A stretch of 12,379 nucleotides of DNA from Brachionus koreanus (GCA_016987375.1 PJRA01000473.1:638394-650772); one strand, 5' to 3'; shown: positions 1 through 9,248, counted from the stretch's first letter. The notes: generated by a model from the sequence alone, not told the origin. A program made the numbers and translations.

Positions 1-144
1 ATTTAAAAGCTATAAATAAGAAAGCAAATAATTTTTGCTCATTAGAACGCACATTTTTTTTTAAATTTATTCTAATAAAAAGAAAAATTTTTTTTATAAA
101 TAAATAAAAATTTATTTGAAAAATAATAAATAAATAATAAAAAA
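1..144. other. AT-rich 5' flank of IMP4
   Basis: This short stretch ahead of IMP4 is almost pure A/T with long T and A runs. It should hold the IMP4 promoter and 5' UTR. I see no TATA box or splice-leader acceptor that stands out from the background composition, so no promoter element is called. Confidence 0.4.
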
Positions 145-1023
145 ATGATTCGTCGCGCTGCACGAGAACGCAGAGAGTTCATCTATAAAAAAACAATTGA
201 GCAGCGGCAAAAAGCTATCGAGGATAAGCGAGAACGGCTGAAGCATGCATTGGAAGAAAACCGTCTTATTCCGACCGATTTACGGCAAGATGCCCTGAAT
301 ATTCAAAAAAACATTGATTGGAAAGATCCTGGTGCTGAAGGCATACTGTCGCACTACGATGACGAATACAAATGGGCCGGAGTATCCGACCCAAAAATCA
401 TTATTACCACTTCACACACCCCGAGTTCACGACTTAAACAATTTGCCAAGGAGCTCAAACTTTTATTTCCGAATTCGCAACGCATCAACCGTGGCAACTA
501 TCAAACAAAACAATTAATCGAAGCATGCAGAGCCAATGAGTGTACTGATTTGATCATTGTGCATGAAACAAGAGGCCAGCCTGATTCTTTGCAAATATGT
601 CACTTACCATACGGACCTACTGCCTATTTTACATTGTACAATGTAATCATGAGACACGACATTGAAAATTGTGGCACAATGTCCGAAGCCTATCCTCATT
701 TGATATTTAACAATTTTACGTCTCAATTGGGCAAGCGGTGCATGGATATACTCAAGTATTTGTTTCCAGTGCCCAAAGAAGACTCCAAAAGAGTCATCAC
801 ATTTTCAAATAATCAGGATTATATTTCGTTTAGGCATCATACATGGAAAAAATCAGCCGAGAATAAAAATGACATTGATCTAAACGAAGTAGGTCCTAGA
901 TTTGAAATGAAGCTTTATGAAATAAAACTAGCAACTATAGATAATGCGGAAACTGCTGATTCCGAATGGAAATTGAGGCCATATATGAATACTGCCAAAA
1001 AAAGGGAGTTTTTGGCTAAATAA
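145..1023 (+). CDS. IMP4: U3 snoRNP protein IMP4 (Brix domain), complete single-exon gene
   Basis: The 292-residue product closely resembles animal IMP4, whose human form is 291 residues. Known role of the family: with IMP3 and MPP10 it forms a subcomplex of the U3 snoRNP / small-subunit processome in the nucleolus, which supports U3-pre-rRNA pairing and early cleavages toward 18S rRNA. Seen here: a basic helical N-terminus of about 50 residues (MIRRAARERREF, then ALEENRLIPTDLR at 35-47), a conserved DDEYKWAG block at 72-79, and then the Brix domain from about 82 to 263. Within it are PSSRLKQFAKELKLLFPN (93-110), GPTAYFTL (157-164), MRHDI (169-173), LFPVPK (206-211), VITF..NQDYISFRHH (217-232) and the terminal GPRFEMKLYEI motif (250-260). 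The chosen ATG gives the family N-terminus directly and has A at -3. The frame is intact and no intron is needed. Nothing in the neighbouring sequence relates to its function. Confidence 0.97.
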   Translation: MIRRAARERREFIYKKTIEQRQKAIEDKRERLKHALEENRLIPTDLRQDALNIQKNIDWKDPGAEGILSHYDDEYKWAGVSDPKIIITTSHTPSSRLKQFAKELKLLFPNSQRINRGNYQTKQLIEACRANECTDLIIVHETRGQPDSLQICHLPYGPTAYFTLYNVIMRHDIENCGTMSEAYPHLIFNNFTSQLGKRCMDILKYLFPVPKEDSKRVITFSNNQDYISFRHHTWKKSAENKNDIDLNEVGPRFEMKLYEIKLATIDNAETADSEWKLRPYMNTAKKREFLAK

Positions 1024-1039
1024 ATAACTTTTTTATTCA

Positions 1040-1045
1040 AATAAA
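1040..1045 (+). terminator. Candidate polyadenylation signal of IMP4
   Basis: A canonical AATAAA lies 17 bases after the IMP4 stop codon, which is typical of compact invertebrate genes. In DNA this AT-rich the hexamer also occurs by chance, so the assignment rests on position only. Confidence 0.4.
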
Positions 1046-1186
1046 ATACTAGAAAAAAAAACTAACATTAATTATTATTTGACCAATTAGTTTAAAATTT
1101 TACCATTATATAAATTAGGCCAAAAAAATTTAACGAAACCATGACAATGTCCGCATAAACCGGACAAGTTCTTGCTTCCAGTTTCT

Positions 1187-1467
1187 GCACCGTTTGTTTT
1201 GGGGGGTCACATTTTTGGACCGTCAAAATAAGCGTTCAAATCTAATAAGGTATGAATTTTCAATTTTTATTGAAAAAATTTTATAAATTTCAAAACAAAA
1301 TAAAAATTCAAAAATTTTTGGTCTATCAATAATTAAATAATACGGGTATCATTACTATCTATTTTAAAATAATGCTAACTTCCTCATGTTTGGTCACCGT
1401 TTTATAATGAACGGTTATTTTATTTTGTTTTAAACTCAAAAATGTGACCACTTAAATAAACGGTTGC
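1187..1467. repeat. MITE-like element with imperfect terminal inverted repeats
   Basis: The left arm (1187-1216) and the reverse complement of the right arm (1438-1467) match over about 30 bases with a few differences. They share an exact 12-base core (GGTCACATTTTT) and an outer GCA(A)CCGTTT(G/A)TTT block. The interior is AT-rich, has no coding potential, and contains further CCGTTT/AACGG words, including an ACCGTT...AACGGT mini-palindrome at about 1396-1414. Size and architecture fit a small non-autonomous DNA transposon. I find no convincing target-site duplication and cannot assign a superfamily. A chance inverted repeat is possible but unlikely over this length. Confidence 0.45.
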
Positions 1468-3333
1468 TAAACCACTCACTTATCTTCTACCAAATCCAAC
1501 ACTTATAAATTTTATAAATTTAGTCATTGATCAAATTGCCAACAAGAGCCAACTTTTAGCTATCGACCTTCTTTTGGTCATTTTTTAAAATATATGGGAG
1601 TGAGTAGATCATTTAAATTAATTATTGTCCAGATACCTTGCAATAAATAATTTTCTTAATCAGCTTTAAAATAGTTCGTAATTCTAACACTTTTGAAACT
1701 GAAAAAAAACACTAAAAAATTTTTGTAAAATCTTTTAAGAATTATAAAACAGGATATCTAACTTTTAAAAGCTATTTTATAAAATTTTATTTCTTTCAAA
1801 AAATGTTTAAGTTTCAATTTTTAAAGAAGGCTCTAAAAATCCACTGAGGCTTTCTAGTGCTAAATAACACATATTTTGATAGGCAAACGCTTTTTTCATT
1901 AATTTAAACATGAGTATTTTATATTTTTAAATCAGATTAACATTATTAATTTGGCACTAAGTATACTTCTATTGATTTGAATGATCATGAATGTAGAGGA
2001 AATAAATTTTCTACGCTTTATTTAATTAAATTTTTTAAACTCTATTTAGATTTAAAAAAATTCAAATTTATGCAAAATTTTGAAACAATACACATAGTCC
2101 GAAAGTTTAAACATTTGATATTTGATAAAATCTTTCAAAAAATTATTTCTAAAGAGCACTATTTAATAATTTAAAAACTTTTTATATAGCTAATATAATA
2201 ACGGATGTAGAATAAAATATGGCACAAAATTAATTTTATCATAAAAAAATTCTTTATTTAACTAAGCCTTTAAATTTTTTTTAAATTATAACTGAATCCT
2301 CCTATTTTGAAAAAATAATACCACTTAAGGTATTAAACTGCATGACGACGTATGATATCGAGCCTAGAGCCAACACTCTTGGCATGGTCATGTACAAACT
2401 TTGGCTCTAATTTGCGATTAAGAATCCATTATTACTGAAAATATAAATATCAATAACTTTGACAATGATTTTACAGAAGCATATAAATGGAATCGTTTGA
2501 AAAAGTCTATAATTGACTTTAATTGATTATTCTGTTTTATTCTAATTCAATAAAAACATATGCACATGGCATGGGAACAACGTAAGTGATTTAGCCAAAA
2601 TGAACATGAGCAGATACTAGAATTCCAATTTTTACAAATGATTTCAATTTTATAAACGTTTTTACATTGAATTAGAATTAAACATAATAATGAATATTTT
2701 GTTTAATAAAAAAGATGTTGTTCTTATTAGAAAAGAATGGGAGATATTTGCGTCCAAAATTGTTTAATTGTTAATAAAATCAACTTAAAAACTATGAAAT
2801 TTTTAAATCTTAATGGTTGAATCTAATAAGCCAAAAAAATTGTCACAGTTAAAAAAAGATCGATTGATTAAGCTTAATATCGCTATTTCTTGAATCCTAT
2901 CTAAAGAGTGATGTTGGACTAGATAATGATTTTCAAGCGCCTACAGCTCATATTTATTTAACTTAAATAACAAATTTATTTTTTAGTTCTTTAGAGTAAA
3001 TATAATTTAAGAAAAAAAAACAAAAATGTAAAAGATGAAATAAAGTACACCGAAAACTAGAATTGTGATTAGAATTTAAAAAAAATTTTCATCATAGTCT
3101 AAAATAAATTTTATTTTTATTAAAAAAATTCACATTTAGAAAAATTTACTTTTTTTATTATGTAAGCATAAAAAATTTAATGCTAGCCTGGTGACCAGTT
3201 GGGATTTTTTAATAAATATTTGAATTAAAAATAATATTTATTGATTAGAATATTAAAAAAAAAAACATAGGATCAACTAGCAACCAAAATTATAGAAGAT
3301 AAAAATTAGAGGAAGAAAGATTTGGGCTATATG
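1468..3333. other. AT-rich intergenic DNA, no gene seen
   Basis: No reading frame here looks like a protein. The longest open stretch, near 1977-2174, is translated homopolymer-rich AT sequence made mainly of K, F, L and I. A slightly GC-richer island at 2338-2410 holds a 9-bp inverted repeat, listed separately. The rest is A/T runs with no tRNA or rRNA signature. Confidence 0.6.
2365..2409. repeat. 9-bp perfect inverted repeat (TAGAGCCAA...TTGGCTCTA)
   Basis: TAGAGCCAA at 2365-2373 is exactly complementary to TTGGCTCTA at 2401-2409, with a 27-base loop that itself contains CATGGTCATG. It sits in a small island of higher GC within AT-rich DNA. It could be a structured RNA or an eroded transposon hairpin. 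No family was recognised. Confidence 0.35.
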
Positions 3334-4048
3334 CTAGACGAAAAAGAATTCAATCTCTTCCAGCTCTTTTGTATTTGCCATTGTTCTAAATTTAAAAGGA
3401 TATTTTTCTATAAATGAAGCATATATTCGTTCTAATTATTCAGAATAAAATTCTGCTGTTTTACGACCAGGAACATCTGGAAACAGTTCAAAGTGTATTT
3501 TCCCTTGCAAATTTTTCATGTGAATTAAAATAAAATAATAATTTTCTTAAAGAGTGGACAAAACTTTTTCCAATTTTTTTTAAAAATTTAAAATCAGACT
3601 GATCCTAGCTTTTAACTTTTAATGTAAAAAGTAACTAAAATTTGCCAAAAGCTGTAGTTGATAGGCGATTCACTAAAGAAGTGAATTCAGCAAACGTACC
3701 AAAAGCAGGACCAATTGAAGATTTTAGAGGAAATTTGAAAGCTAAAGCTTTTGTATCAAATCAGCACTGTATGTTTAAATGAGCATCTGAAAGCATGATT
3801 ATAAAAATCTGCTATTCTTTAATTTTTGATAGCTGACTTTTAAAATTGGAATGTTACATAAAATTTAAAAATTCAGGACAAAAATCGCCTGGTTTTTAAA
3901 TAAAGTGACACGTCAAAACCAGTGCCAATGCCTGTTCCAAGTTCTTCGGAAATTTTTTTGGATTATTGAAATATGAAATTAACCATGGATTATCAACAAG
4001 AGATAAAACTTCAGAACAATGAACTACGAAGTCGACCACACTATAAAA
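3334..4048 (-). pseudogene. Putative decayed coding sequence, unrecognised
   Basis: Several stretches on the minus strand read as plausible protein but are separated by stops and frameshifts. Reading downstream on that strand: a 50-codon open stretch at 4048-3899 (includes LSLVDNPWLISYF), a 41-codon open stretch at 3760-3638 (includes GPAFGTFAEF), and 61 codons at 3519-3337 broken once by TAA after 27 codons (includes GKIHFELFPDVPGRKTAEF). In sequence with this many A/T stop codons, three such runs on one strand within 0.7 kb are more than I would expect by chance, and their residue make-up is less biased than the flanks. The first stretch faintly recalls the N-terminal part of hAT-type transposases; I would not name it. 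It may be a dead transposon gene, a dead host gene, or exons of an unrecognised gene. Confidence 0.3.
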
Positions 4049-5031
4049 TTATGAATTTAAATTATTAAATGATTTCAATCTTTTACTACCCAAAAAATTA
4101 CATATATTTTTAAAAAAAGGTTATTTTTATTTAATTATATAACATTATTATTATGTAAAATGTTTAGCTTAACTAATTCATTAAAAAAAATAAAAAATAA
4201 ATTTAGTAATATTGAATTTTTAATGAATGTTCAATACTTTTTATATACCTAAAATACTTAAAAACTCAATTAGATTAAAATTTGCTTTATTCAAAATTAC
4301 ATAACATGAGGAAAACTAAAAATTTTGATTTAAAATCATTTTTAATATTAGTTTCGTTAGAGAGAAAAAAAAATTTGATCATTTAGTTTGGCCAAATTAT
4401 GTCACACTCATTTGTTTCCTGATGGAGCTTAGCGAAACAAAAAAAAAGAGATTTATTTAATTAAATTTTCAAACGTCATGTTGTTGAGCGACCGATTGCG
4501 TTTTAAATTAAATCACCATCGAATCAATAATTTTCTTAATTTCTCAGAAATTGACGTCTCGACAAAAAACCAAAACCATTTCATTTTTTCTTAGATTAGT
4601 TCAAGTTTTTCTTCGACTATTTTCTTAATTTGAAACATTTTCTATCCATGTGTGTACGGCATATGAGGTTGTTTTATTTAAACAAAAAGAAAAAAAAAGG
4701 TAAATTAAAAAATAGTTGTTTTCTGAAAAAAAAAAAATGTTTCAAAATATAAACAATACTTGGATAAAAACAAGCTCTAGTGTAAGAACATTTCTATTTT
4801 TTTGGATAGAATAAGGTAAATTAAATTTGTTACAGGATTTCAGTTTTACAAAAAAAAAAGAAATTTTCAAATGTTTATTTTCATGAATTTTGAAAAAAAA
4901 AGATTTTTTATTTTAACTCAAATAGGCTTCAATCACTTTAGAAAAAAAACTCCAAAGATTATTATTATTTTAGGTTTTATTTTACACATTTTGTCAATTA
5001 ATCACATTACCATAGTCTAGTTCAGTTAATA
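4049..5031. other. AT-rich intergenic DNA upstream of the EGF/ShKT gene
   Basis: Apart from the stem-loop at 4411-4441, I see only A/T runs. The last few hundred bases should contain the promoter and 5' UTR of the downstream gene, but no specific element can be defended. Confidence 0.5.
4411..4441 (+). repeat. Stem-loop with GATG...GAAAC core
   Basis: An 8-bp perfect stem (TTTGTTTC at 4411-4418 with GAAACAAA at 4434-4441) closes a 15-base loop, CTGATGGAGCTTAGC. The loop resembles the CTGATGA...GAAA arrangement of hammerhead-ribozyme cores and of hairpins at the ends of some invertebrate retroelements. The strict CTGATGA box is altered to CTGATGG, the internal stem is only two pairs, and no cleavage-site strand is obvious. 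It is best described as a structured repeat end of unknown origin. Confidence 0.35.
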
Positions 5032-5083
5032 ATGTCAGCCTATTTGTACTCAATTTTAATCGTTGTTTACATTGGACTTGCAA
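5032..5083 (+). CDS. EGF/ShKT gene, exon 1 (signal peptide)
   Basis: The ATG has A at -3 and opens 17 hydrophobic-rich codons that read as a classical signal peptide. The exon then stops one base into codon 18 at a consensus donor (A|GTAAGA). The following intron, 5084-5135, is only 52 bp and ends AAAAG. Residue 18 is Asn, completed across the splice. Without this exon the EGF modules would have no secretion signal. Confidence 0.85.
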
Positions 5084-8000
5084 GTAAGAAGACTTAAAAT
5101 TAATTGATTAAATTGTGAATAAATTTTATCAAAAGATTGTCAAAATCCATGTGTGCCTAATCCATGTAGCAACAATGGCGTGTGCTCTGTGGAAGAATCA
5201 TTGATTATTAGATGTCAATGTCAAGGTATGTATTAAGCATTCAAACACTTAAAAACAGCACAAAATTGGTTTTTCAAAAAGAAATAACTCTGACATATAC
5301 GGCGAATTTAATCTTGCTCTTCATATTTACCAAATCTTATTTGTTTTTTTTTATTATTTATTTTATTTCATATTTTCAATTTTGAAAATGAGTTTTTATT
5401 TAAACTATTGTAGAGAAGATTTTTTTTATTAAAAATTGATTCAATAGCTTTAATATACATTTCAAAAACTAATAAAAAAAATTAGATATTTTCAAGGAAC
5501 TTGAGATTTTGCAAAAGTGTAATTTTTATAATTGAGTTTAAAAAGCAATTTTTTCCTCTTTAAAAATTTTACAAATAATTACGCAATAAGTGTAAATTAA
5601 AGTTTCTAGTTAAAATAAGACTTAGTAGTAAAATTTTTAAAATTGGTTAAAAAACCTGTCATTTTTATTCGATTTTAAAATAATATTTAAAAATTTAAAG
5701 TAAATTTAAAAGAAATCTTTTAATTTTAAAATAAAATAAAATAGTTATGTGGATTTGTGAATTTGTTAAAATTTACCTGTACTTTCAATTTAAAAAAAAA
5801 AAATTTAAGCAAAATTTTTAATTTTGATTAAGTTTAAAAAATTAATTTTAAAATAAAGTTTGATTCAAATTTCAAATTTGACATTTCTTCTTTTTATCAT
5901 ACTTTCGTCGAGACTTTCTCTGAAACTAATTTAAATTAAAAAAAAAACATGTCAACATGTCGTTTACAACTCTGTTGTTATAAAATTCAACTATTTTTGA
6001 TTAAAACTAACTTTTTAGGCATTGTAAATTTTGGAACAAAAAAATAAAAATTTTTAAATTTAAATTATTTTTTTCTGAGTGTCTAAGAATCATTCTGTAA
6101 AATAAACAAAGCTTATATTAGCAAAATGTGGCTAATGTAAAAACTATACAAAAACTATATAAAGTACCACATGTGACTTTTTAAATTTAAAAATTTTTGT
6201 ACCAAAATTCTCAATGAATATCTTTAGTTGGCCTTTTAAAGCTGAATTTAATTCAAATGAACACGTGTCAATTTTTTTGTCTTCTCCAAGCATTATTTCA
6301 AAAATCTTAAAACTGTGAATTGTAAAAAACTTTGATTGAACAATAGATATTTGGACTTTGAGGGCCCTTGGTCATTAAGTGCAGTAGTAGTGCTATGTTC
6401 GAACCCTGACTCAAAATTTTGGGAACATAACGATCCATAGAAAAAATACAACTTTCGAATCTTCCATAGAAAATTTTTACATAGAAATTGTTTTATTAAT
6501 TGATTAATTAATTATGTTTGTAAAAAAGTAAAAAGAATTGACAATTAAAGCACTAGCCACTAAAGTATTGCACTCTCTGAATAAAATTGGATTAATTAGA
6601 TCATCTTGACTAGATTCAAGTTCAGTTTTCAGGCTTTGAATTTCCTAGTAAGAAATCAGAGGGAATATTTCGGTTTGGTAATCTAATAGGCGAAGCTTCA
6701 GCAATTCTAAGACTCCTAAATTTTTCTTCCATTTATTGATCTTTAGAGTATATTTAAATGAAAAAAAAATTACAAAAAAAATTAATAAAAGAAAATTTTG
6801 GCTTAATTTTTCTAAATTTATTTAAATCTTTTATATTCAAAAAAAAATTTTAAAAAGCATTGAATAAAAAGACACTAAATAGATTTTTTTATGTAAAAAC
6901 TTCGTATGGAAGATTTCGACAAAAAAATTGTCTTTTTTTCTATTAACATTTTTTCTATGGATCGATATAGTGACAAAATTTTTTTAATTATTTTAATAAA
7001 ATCACCTTTATTTGCTGAAAAATTCGCAATTACTCCTTTACTTAATTTAAAAAATTTAAGTTAAAATTATAAACAAGTCTGACTTTTTTTCAAGTTTTAT
7101 GATAATTGGAAAATCATCGTGCAATTCAAAGTTTATACCATAAGGCATAAATCATATTCAAAAATTATCTTTCATGGTTTGGTTCTTTTCACAGCTGACT
7201 GAGCTGGTTGAGTTGGATTCAATCATTGATTTCTGGAATTATAATTTTTCACGAGTTATTGCTTTCAATAATAATGTAACAGTACCAAAATTTCAAAATT
7301 TTTAGAATAAATAAATTTAGACATGTCATTTTAAAGAGTATTTAATTCTATTTAGTTTAGCGTATAAAATGGCTTAAAGCTTTAGAATTACAAAGATGCT
7401 AAAATCAAAAATAATCAGCCTTTTTAAAAAACACACGATTTTATGATTCATGTTTTATTTCATTTCTAAAAGTTTCAAATTATTAAGTCTATCTTTATTC
7501 TCGATATTCTTTAAGTTTAAAATAAACTTCAAAACGACTCATTTGTTCTAATTTTTCAAATACTTTAGACACTAAATTCATATTCAATGAAAAATTATAT
7601 AATTCAAACGATTTCTAGCTAATCAAAAAAAGAAGCTTCCCATAATATTTTTGAAAGATTAATAGAATATAAAAATTTTAAAAAAATAGCAGTTAAAATC
7701 TGTGTATTTGGATAATACACTAACTAGATATAAAAAATTTAAAATCATTAGATTCTAACTCTTTTAAATTTTAAAAAATGAGTCAACAAAACAAGATCAA
7801 ATTTCAATATTTTTTACAAAAGATTTTAACCAAAATTAGTTTTATATTTTAAAATCATCATATATTTCAAAATGGAAAAATTGTAAATAAAATTTTTATT
7901 TAAATTAGCTGGTTATACTGGAACCTTTTGTGAGAATCCAATAGATTGTCCATGTCAAAATGGCGGCACTTGTGTCTACAGCTATTTATTATTTCGGTAT

Positions 8001-8631
8001 ACATGTGAATGCCCACCGGACAGAAGTGGGCCTAATTGCGAAAGAGGTAAGATTTATCTAACTTTTTTTGGTTCATTTTTGGTTCTATATTCTGAAAGTG
8101 AATCCATGCTTTTTTGGTCCATGCAAAAATGGGGCTACATGCACAGTAAATTCGAATAATGATCCAGTTTGCACATGTTTGCCAGGCTTTACTGGGCAAT
8201 ATTGTAACATTAAATTTGGCCCGAATGGCTGTGTAAACAACAATATTTGTCAGAATGGAGGTACTTGTTTTAGCGAGTTGTCATTTTTCGGACAAGTAAA
8301 TGAATTTTGCAAATGTCCGGCAAATATTTTCGGTCAATATTGTGAAATACCCCTGACTACTAACTTGTGCAATGCACCCGATTCTAACTTTTTACTTTGT
8401 CCGACTTGGCGATTGCTGGGCTATTGTGGTTTTCAATACAACTATGGATACGTGCCGGTTCCAATAGCGTGTCCGTCTAGTTGCAGCTTTTGTGCAAATT
8501 TGCCATCGTGTCAAGACTCGCAATCAAATTGCATTTTGTGGAGGTCGCTTGGTCTTTGTTACAGAGTAAGCCAGATTGATCCAAACTTGTGCAGGAAATC
8601 ATGTGAATTGTGTCCAATAAACATTATCTAA
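5032..8631 (+). CDS. Secreted protein with four EGF-like and two ShKT domains (four exons)
   Basis: Joining exons 5032-5083, 5136-5225, 7909-8046 and 8099-8631 gives an uninterrupted 270-codon frame plus TAA. Residues 1-17 form a hydrophobic signal peptide (MSAYLYSILIVVYIGLA). EGF-like modules follow, with six cysteines each: 23-55, 61-91, 97-129 and 138-175. Three of them carry the NGxxC turn (N-G-G-T-C or N-G-A-T-C) and all end in the usual C-x-C...G..C. Two ShKT/SXC six-cysteine modules close the protein: 184-225 and 231-265, each ending in a CxxxCxxC pattern. Cys19 is a seventh cysteine ahead of EGF1. There is no transmembrane segment, so the product should be secreted. EGF and ShKT modules mediate extracellular binding in many invertebrate proteins; the partner is unknown and the ShKT fold alone does not make it a toxin. 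All introns are phase 1 and GT-AG. The gene model is strong; the function is unassigned. Confidence 0.9.
5136..5225 (+). CDS. EGF/ShKT gene, exon 2 (first five cysteines of EGF1)
   Basis: This 90-bp phase 1-1 exon encodes residues 18-47, with cysteines at 19, 23, 28, 34, 44 and 46. It stops at the C-x-C pair of EGF1, and the sixth EGF1 cysteine comes from exon 3, which confirms the join. The donor is CAAG|GTATGT. The exon is too short to appear as a notable open frame on its own. Confidence 0.85.
6365..6412 (+). repeat. tRNA-like / SINE-like fragment with B box
   Basis: GTTCGAACCC at 6397-6406 matches the RNA polymerase III B-box consensus, and about 17 bases upstream TGGTCATTAAGTG (6369-6381) loosely resembles an A box. 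TTGAG just 5' (about 6358-6362) can pair with CTCAA just 3' (about 6410-6414). A full cloverleaf cannot be drawn because the anticodon and variable region are too short. It may be an eroded tRNA or the head of a tRNA-derived SINE. It abuts the foldback element. Confidence 0.25.
6413..6982. mobile_element. Foldback / MITE element inside intron 2
   Basis: The 35-bp ends, 6413-6447 and 6948-6982, are inverted copies with about 30 of 35 positions identical, including an exact 17-mer (CGATCCATAGAAAAAAT and its complement). A second inverted block follows inside each end: about 6455-6488 pairs with 6884-6919 through a shared TCTTCCATA and TTTTTACATA. The right arm carries extra bases between the two blocks, so the arms have diverged. 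The middle of about 390 bp is AT-rich and non-coding. This is the architecture of a non-autonomous DNA transposon or foldback element. No clear target duplication was found, so the superfamily is left open. Confidence 0.65.
7909..8046 (+). CDS. EGF/ShKT gene, exon 3 (end of EGF1 and all of EGF2)
   Basis: This 138-bp phase 1-1 exon follows acceptor TTAG. It supplies AGYTGTFCE, which completes EGF1, then EGF2 with cysteines at 61, 63, 69, 80, 82 and 91 (CPCQNGGTC...CECPPDRSGPNC). It ends at donor GAG|GTAAGA. The following intron, 8047-8098, is 52 bp. Confidence 0.88.
8099..8631 (+). CDS. EGF/ShKT gene, exon 4 (EGF3, EGF4, two ShKT domains, stop)
   Basis: The exon begins after acceptor CTGAAAG and encodes residues 94-270. 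EGF3 cysteines are at 97, 102, 108, 118, 120 and 129; EGF4 at 138, 144, 150, 164, 166 and 175. ShKT1 has 184, 194, 203, 218, 222 and 225; ShKT2 has 231, 238, 247, 258, 262 and 265. Both ShKT modules share C..W(R)xLGxC, suggesting local duplication. The frame stays open upstream to an ATG at 8068, but that part lies in the intron and adds no EGF sequence. The splice at 8098/8099 keeps the phase and the EGF2-EGF3 spacing. Confidence 0.92.
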
Positions 8632-9230
8632 ATCAAATATTTAAAAAACAAAATTTTTTTTATATTTATCATTTGAGATAGTTGACTAAAATCATTTAAA
8701 AAAACTTAAAAATACTTTTAATTAAAATAAAAATTATTTGAACAATTGTTTATTTCTTTTTAATTAATTAAGTTAATTTTTTGATTTTTGATCATTTCAA
8801 TTCACAAATAAAAAAAACCAAAATAAAAAAAACATAACTTTTAACAGCCAATAATCAGGAAAATCAACTTGACAATTCTAAGCACTTGTTCATCTCATTT
8901 TTGGCATAAAACTTACTCGCAAAAGGTATCTGGTACTTTTTGAATTTTAAAAAAAGCAAGATCAGCCTTAAAGAAAAATTCTAAAGCTCCGTTTAACAGA
9001 AAACTAGGCAATCAAAATCATCCTAAAATTCAACAAGAAGTTTCAAGTGTGATATAGCGAGATCTTTGTCGGTATCACTAAAACATAAACGTTTTAGTCA
9101 GCATGAAGCTTAAATAGCTGCTTCTAAACCTCTAAAGAGCAGACCGGGCCCAATGGTACTAATGTAAACATTATATTAATTTCCATCTAAAGTGTTAAAA
9201 AATAAAGAAAAATTATGAAATTTTACTTAG
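8632..9230. other. AT-rich intergenic DNA
   Basis: It contains the 3' UTR of the EGF/ShKT gene and then unremarkable sequence. A minus-strand open stretch of about 35 codons around 8865-8970 reads like protein in part (PFASKFYAKNEMNKC), but it is too short and isolated to call. The 9120-9170 patch is slightly richer in GC without a recognisable feature. Confidence 0.5.
8726..8731 (+). terminator. Candidate polyadenylation signal of the EGF/ShKT gene
   Basis: AATAAA occurs about 95 bases after the stop codon, with another near 8806. Either could serve; the AT-rich context makes the call weak. Confidence 0.3.
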
Positions 9231-9238
9231 TAATTTAA
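9231..9238. repeat. Possible target duplication of the retrotransposon, 3' side
   Basis: TAATTTAA here is repeated at 10887-10894 on the other border of the retroelement. In AT-rich DNA an 8-base A/T match is weak support. Confidence 0.25.
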
Positions 9239-9248
9239 TTGATTATTA

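Larger units (their letters stand above)
5226..7908 (+). other. Large intron 2 (2683 bp) of the EGF/ShKT gene
   Basis: It starts GTATGT and ends AAATTAG. At 2683 bp it is about fifty times longer than the two 52-bp introns of the same gene. The content is AT-rich with no cysteine-rich alternative exon that I can see. It holds a foldback element (6413-6982) and a tRNA-like motif (6369-6406), so part of its length comes from mobile-element insertion. Confidence 0.75.

Noticed and set aside
314..517. 67-codon open frame inside IMP4
   Set aside because: It lies in another frame of a well-conserved gene and has no recognisable sequence of its own.
1977..2174. 65-codon open frame on the plus strand
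   Set aside because: Composition is that of translated A/T runs (K, F, L, I), with no motif, no partner exon and no start context.
3656..3790. Plus-strand open stretch of about 45 codons overlapping the decayed region
   Set aside because: The minus-strand reading of the same bases aligns in orientation with two other protein-like stretches; the plus-strand one is isolated.
4411..4441. Functional hammerhead ribozyme
   Set aside because: The conserved CTGATGA box is altered, the inner stem is only two pairs, and no cleavage-site strand with suitable pairing was found.
6365..6412. Functional tRNA gene
   Set aside because: Spacing between A-box-like and B-box sequences is too short for anticodon and variable arms, and the acceptor stem is incomplete.
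8068..8098. ATG at 8068 as start of the EGF gene
   Set aside because: The frame between 8068 and 8098 is intron sequence between a consensus donor (GTAAGA) and AG acceptor. Splicing gives correct EGF2-EGF3 spacing and links to an upstream signal peptide.
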